The position numbers and the translations under genes are program-made. The notes under the pieces are model-generated. The model was not told the DNA's origin. It ran no database searches and saw nothing but the letters and a program-made list of their open reading frames with translations. This document shows, in pieces, positions 6,971 through 9,018 of a DNA stretch of 9,018 nucleotides. Each line of letters begins with the position of its first letter. Positions within the stretch are counted from its first letter, which is position 1. Where the stretch lies: assembly GCA_011620245.1 (NCBI GenBank), contig WOZN01000126.1:1-9018 (forward strand). The letters are read 5' to 3'. This DNA comes from Acidovorax sp. (GTDB lineage: Bacteria; Pseudomonadota; Gammaproteobacteria; Burkholderiales; Burkholderiaceae_C).

Positions 6971-7416
6971 GCCACCTCGTTTTTTTTGAAAAGCCCGGCT
7001 GCGGCGGCAATGCACGCCAGCGCGCCGCGCTCCAGGCCGCCGGCCACACGCTGGAGCGGCGCAACCTGCTGACCACGCACTGGACCGCCGAGGCCCTGCT
7101 CGAATTTCTCGCGCCGCTGCCCGTGCCCCAATGGTTCAACCGCGCGGCACCACGCATCAAGAGCGGCGAGGTGGTTCCCGAGGCGCTGGACGCCGAGGCC
7201 GCCCTGGCCCTGCTGATCGCCGAGCCGCTGCTGATCCGCCGCCCGCTGATGCTGAACGCCGCCGACGGCAGCCGCCACGTCGGCTTCGACACCGCGGCGG
7301 TAACGGCCTGGATTGGCCTCATGCCCTCGGCGCAACGCCCGGCCTCGCTGGAAGGCTGCAGCGCACCCACCCCATCCTGTTCCACCCCCACCGGAGGCCA
7401 ACATGCCCATGTTTGA
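6967..7416 (+). CDS. nifO: NifO-like nitrogenase-associated protein (ArsC/Spx fold)
   Basis: This matches the nitrogenase-associated family related to arsenate reductase ArsC. The 149-residue protein starts MSHLVFFEKPGCGGNARQ with a single Cys12 in the ArsC-like N-terminal loop, then HTLERRNLLTTHWTAEALLEFL, PVPQWFNRAAPRIKSGEVVP and LLIAEPLLIRRPLML, all typical of the family. In Azotobacter, NifO affects molybdenum use between nitrogenase and nitrate metabolism; the exact reaction is not known. The fold usually ends near residue 119 (TAAVTAWIGL); here a further 30 residues rich in Ser, Thr and Pro with two cysteines follow, and their DNA runs into the start of the next gene (14-base overlap). 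The ATG overlaps the preceding stop as ATGA. A start upstream at 6913 is less likely, as it lies deep inside the preceding gene. Confidence 0.88.
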   Translation: MSHLVFFEKPGCGGNARQRAALQAAGHTLERRNLLTTHWTAEALLEFLAPLPVPQWFNRAAPRIKSGEVVPEALDAEAALALLIAEPLLIRRPLMLNAADGSRHVGFDTAAVTAWIGLMPSAQRPASLEGCSAPTPSCSTPTGGQHAHV

Positions 7417-7651
7417 CTACCACTGCAAGGCCTGCCAGGCCGAGTTCGAACTGCTGGTGCGCTCCAGCACGGTGCCGACCTGCCCGCATTGCGCCAGCAC
7501 CGATCTGGAGAAATGCGTCTCACGCATCGCCCCGGCCGGCAAGATCGAAGCCATCCGCATGTCCAACCGCCGGCTCGCCCATGCGCAAGGTCATTTCAAC
7601 CAGTACAGCCAGTCGGACCAAGCCCGGCTGCTCAAAGGAAAGCGAGTCTGA
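7403..7651 (+). CDS. FmdB-type zinc-ribbon protein
   Basis: An 82-residue protein beginning MPMFDYHCKACQAEFELLV, the standard opening of the FmdB regulatory family. A zinc ribbon is formed by Cys8-X2-Cys11 and Cys27-X2-Cys30; the rest is basic and without clear domains. FmdB was named for a proposed regulator of formamidase in Methylophilus, and most members have no assigned role, so transcriptional regulation should not be assumed. GGAGG at 7393-7397, 5 bases before the ATG, fixes the start. It overlaps the nifO-like gene by 14 bases and ends one base before the next start, so it belongs to the operon. Confidence 0.88.
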   Translation: MPMFDYHCKACQAEFELLVRSSTVPTCPHCASTDLEKCVSRIAPAGKIEAIRMSNRRLAHAQGHFNQYSQSDQARLLKGKRV

Positions 7652-7652
7652 T

Positions 7653-8090
7653 ATGGACCTGGTCTACAAAACAACCGTGCTGACCCAGGGCGGTCGCGGC
7701 GGTCAGGTGCAGAGCGAAGACGGCAGCTTCAAGCTCAAGCTGGCTGTGCCCAAGGAGATGGGCGGCAGCGGCGAAGGGCCGAACCCCGAGATGCTGTTCG
7801 CGGCCGCCTTCGCCGCCTGTTTCGAACACTCTATCCGCCATATCGCCAAGGCCGACAAGCTGCCGCTGCGCGGCTGTTACGTCGAGGCCACGCTGTCGAT
7901 GTTCGTGAACTTCGAAGGTGCCTACCGCATGGCGCTCAGCCTCACGGCCACGCTGGCCGGCCCACTGGACCAGGTCACGGCCGACAGCCTGATGGAACGC
8001 GCCAAGGGCATCTGCCCCTATGCCGATGCGACCAAGACCAACATGAGTCTCAACCTGAAGGCGGTGCTGGATACACCCGTCGCAGCATAA
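7653..8090 (+). CDS. Organic hydroperoxide resistance protein, Ohr/OsmC family
   Basis: Ohr enzymes reduce organic hydroperoxides through two cysteines, with lipoylated proteins as the usual reductant. The 145-residue protein has the normal length. Cys56, in NPEMLFAAAFAACFEH, is the peroxidatic cysteine and Cys121, in GICPYADATKTN, the resolving one. An Arg in TQGGRGG (Arg15) and Glu46 (NPEM) correspond to the residues that activate the peroxidatic cysteine in known Ohr structures. The start is one base after the FmdB stop, with AAAGGA further upstream as a weak ribosome binding site, so it is probably co-translated. It is the last gene of the compact run; I see no clear terminator after it. 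A peroxidase expressed with nitrogenase genes fits protection against oxidants, which is inference. Confidence 0.92.
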   Translation: MDLVYKTTVLTQGGRGGQVQSEDGSFKLKLAVPKEMGGSGEGPNPEMLFAAAFAACFEHSIRHIAKADKLPLRGCYVEATLSMFVNFEGAYRMALSLTATLAGPLDQVTADSLMERAKGICPYADATKTNMSLNLKAVLDTPVAA

Positions 8091-8293
8091 GCGGTGATGC
8101 AGGCTATTTCATGGACTGGGACGGCAACCTGCGCCGCACTGCTGCTCTTAAGCTGAAACTTGGCGTCAATGCGCGTCAGCTCACCACGAGCGCATCGAGG
8201 TGTGGATTCTGGAACAGGCCAGTGTGCAGTTCGATGCCCGGGCCGAGCCAGGTGCGCTGCGCGTGGTGGTGTAGCGTATAATTCACAGAACCC
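8091..8293. other. Apparently degenerate spacer between the ohr-like gene and the toxin-antitoxin pair
   Basis: About 200 bp with no complete gene. Plus-strand stretches still look coding, one reading FMDWDGNLRRTAALKLKLG (from 8109) and, in another frame, ERIEVWILEQASVQFDARAE ending in VVV and a TAG at 8272-8274. These could be parts of one gene broken by a frameshift, but I cannot name a family and the minus strand is also open. It marks the end of the nif-linked run and the start of a different kind of DNA. Confidence 0.4.
8277..8282 (+). promoter_or_regulatory. Possible -10 box of the toxin-antitoxin operon
   Basis: A perfect TATAAT in otherwise GC-rich DNA lies 11 bases before the toxin ATG. 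No good -35 hexamer is found 16-18 bases upstream. If it is real, transcription would begin near 8289 and leave a leader of about five bases, with no ribosome binding site. Confidence 0.4.
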
Positions 8294-8623
8294 ATGTTTA
8301 AAGTTCAGACCTACCTGAGCCCCAACGGGCAAGACCCATACGCGCAATGGCTTGCCGCGCTGGCAGACAGACAAGCAAGGGCCCGTGTGCTGGTGCGAGT
8401 GGGCCGCATGGCTGCTGGCAACTTTGGGGACTGCAAACCCATTGCCGAGGGGGTTTGGGAACTGCGCATTGACTGGGGGCCGGGCTACCGCGTGTATTAC
8501 GCCCAAGCCGGAAAGCGCCTTGTGTTGCTGCTGGCAGGTGGCGACAAACGCACCCAGCAAGCCGACATAACCGCCGCCCTTGCGAACTGGCATGACTGGC
8601 AACAGCGAAGGAAACCGACATGA
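8294..8623 (+). CDS. RelE/HigB-like toxin of a type II toxin-antitoxin module
   Basis: A 109-residue protein of the phage-derived Gp49-like, HI1419-type addiction-module killer family. Recognisable parts are YAQWLAALADRQARARVLVRV (near 16-36), GDCKPIAEGVWELRIDWGPGYRVYY (46-70) and LVLLLAGGDKRTQQADI (77-93), the core of the RelE/ParE fold. Such toxins are usually mRNA interferases acting on translating ribosomes; the target here is not shown. The toxin precedes the antitoxin, the order typical of higBA-like pairs, and the genes overlap by 4 bases (ATGA). There is no ribosome binding site ahead of this ATG. GC content looks lower than in the nif-linked genes, and a module like this is often mobile. 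Confidence 0.88.
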   Translation: MFKVQTYLSPNGQDPYAQWLAALADRQARARVLVRVGRMAAGNFGDCKPIAEGVWELRIDWGPGYRVYYAQAGKRLVLLLAGGDKRTQQADITAALANWHDWQQRRKPT

Positions 8624-8949
8624 CCGCAAAAAAGCAACCCGCAAGCCGCCCACACGATGCCGCCGTGGTGGAACTGCTGAAGGCAGACCCCGACTTTGCC
8701 AATGAATATCTGGCCGCAGCATTGGAAGAAGCCGACGAACCTGGCGGGCAAGCTGCGCTACTGGCCGCCCTGCGCCATGTGGCCGAAGCGCAAGGCATGG
8801 CTGCAGTGGCTGAACGTGCGGGCATACCGCGCGAAAGTCTATACCGTGCGTTGGGGCCCAAGGGAAACCCCACTGTTAAAACACTGCTGGCCGTGCTGAG
8901 TGCTGCCGGCTTGCATTTGGCCGTGACGCGAGACAGCGCACACGCCTGA
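8620..8949 (+). CDS. HTH antitoxin of the toxin-antitoxin module (HI1420-like)
   Basis: A 109-residue protein with a helix-turn-helix at about residues 60-80 (MAAVAERAGIPRESLYRALG) followed by GNPTVKTLLAVLSAAGLHLAV, the signature of the addiction-module antidote family that follows HI1419-type toxins. It would bind and neutralise the toxin and repress the operon. GAAGGAAA about 6 bases before the ATG is a usable ribosome binding site, and the ATG overlaps the toxin stop. The N-terminal part (DAAVVELLKADPDFANEYLAAALEEA) is helical and is the likely toxin-binding region by analogy. Confidence 0.9.
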   Translation: MTAKKQPASRPHDAAVVELLKADPDFANEYLAAALEEADEPGGQAALLAALRHVAEAQGMAAVAERAGIPRESLYRALGPKGNPTVKTLLAVLSAAGLHLAVTRDSAHA

Positions 8950-8993
8950 CGTTTTGCCCCAGTTAGTGTAGTGTTCGACGCTATGCGGCACAT

Positions 8994-9013
8994 AAAACCG
9001 CGCCTTTGGGCGC
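8994..9013 (-). terminator. Possible intrinsic terminator for a gene entering from the right
   Basis: On the minus strand, GCGCC, loop CAAA, GGCGC forms a 5-bp GC stem, followed by GG and TTTT. It could end a minus-strand transcript from a gene beyond the right edge, convergent with the toxin-antitoxin pair. The stem is short and the T-run is only four bases and offset by two, so the call is tentative. Confidence 0.4.
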
Positions 9014-9018
9014 ATGGC

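Overview
The window is GC-rich, densely packed proteobacterial DNA from a nitrogen fixer. The gene content (nifHD, draTG, a NifO-type protein) and the protein sequences suggest a betaproteobacterium of the Burkholderiales, something like Rubrivivax, Leptothrix or a diazotrophic comamonad. That taxonomic placement is inference; diazotrophy is secure.

Layout. Left, minus strand: the first 54 codons of nifD (cut by the window edge) and a complete nifH, separated by a spacer that can form a strong hairpin in the nifHDK mRNA. Positions 1169-1547 form a divergent control region. It has a sigma-54 (-24/-12) promoter for nifH, a second one facing right, and between them a pair of overlapping NifA-type sites (TGT-N10-ACA) almost exactly equidistant from both promoters. 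To the right, nine plus-strand genes run with almost no gaps from 1548 to 8090: a group II truncated haemoglobin, an unrecognised 202-residue protein, draT, draG, a SagB/ThcOx-type double nitroreductase, a rhodanese-ankyrin fusion, a NifO-like ArsC-fold protein, an FmdB-type zinc ribbon and an Ohr/OsmC peroxidase. The only real gap in the run is between draT and draG, and it holds a 78-bp imperfect palindrome. Beyond the run lie about 200 bp of apparently degenerate sequence, then a two-gene toxin-antitoxin module (RelE/HigB-like toxin, HTH antitoxin) and a possible minus-strand terminator at the right edge.

How the genes fit together. NifH is the dinitrogenase reductase. DraT inactivates it by ADP-ribosylating one arginine (Arg102 here) and DraG reverses this, so target, writer and eraser sit side by side under a shared NifA input. 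The other genes in the run suggest oxygen/NO handling (globin), peroxide removal (Ohr), sulfur transfer (rhodanese) and a flavin-dependent oxidation of unknown substrate (SagB-like). I read the run as a nitrogenase switch-off and protection operon. The joint regulation is inferred from promoter motifs and gene spacing, not shown. The most novel parts are the unknown 202-residue protein, the SagB-type enzyme with no visible peptide substrate, the two-way NifA control region, and the palindrome between draT and draG.
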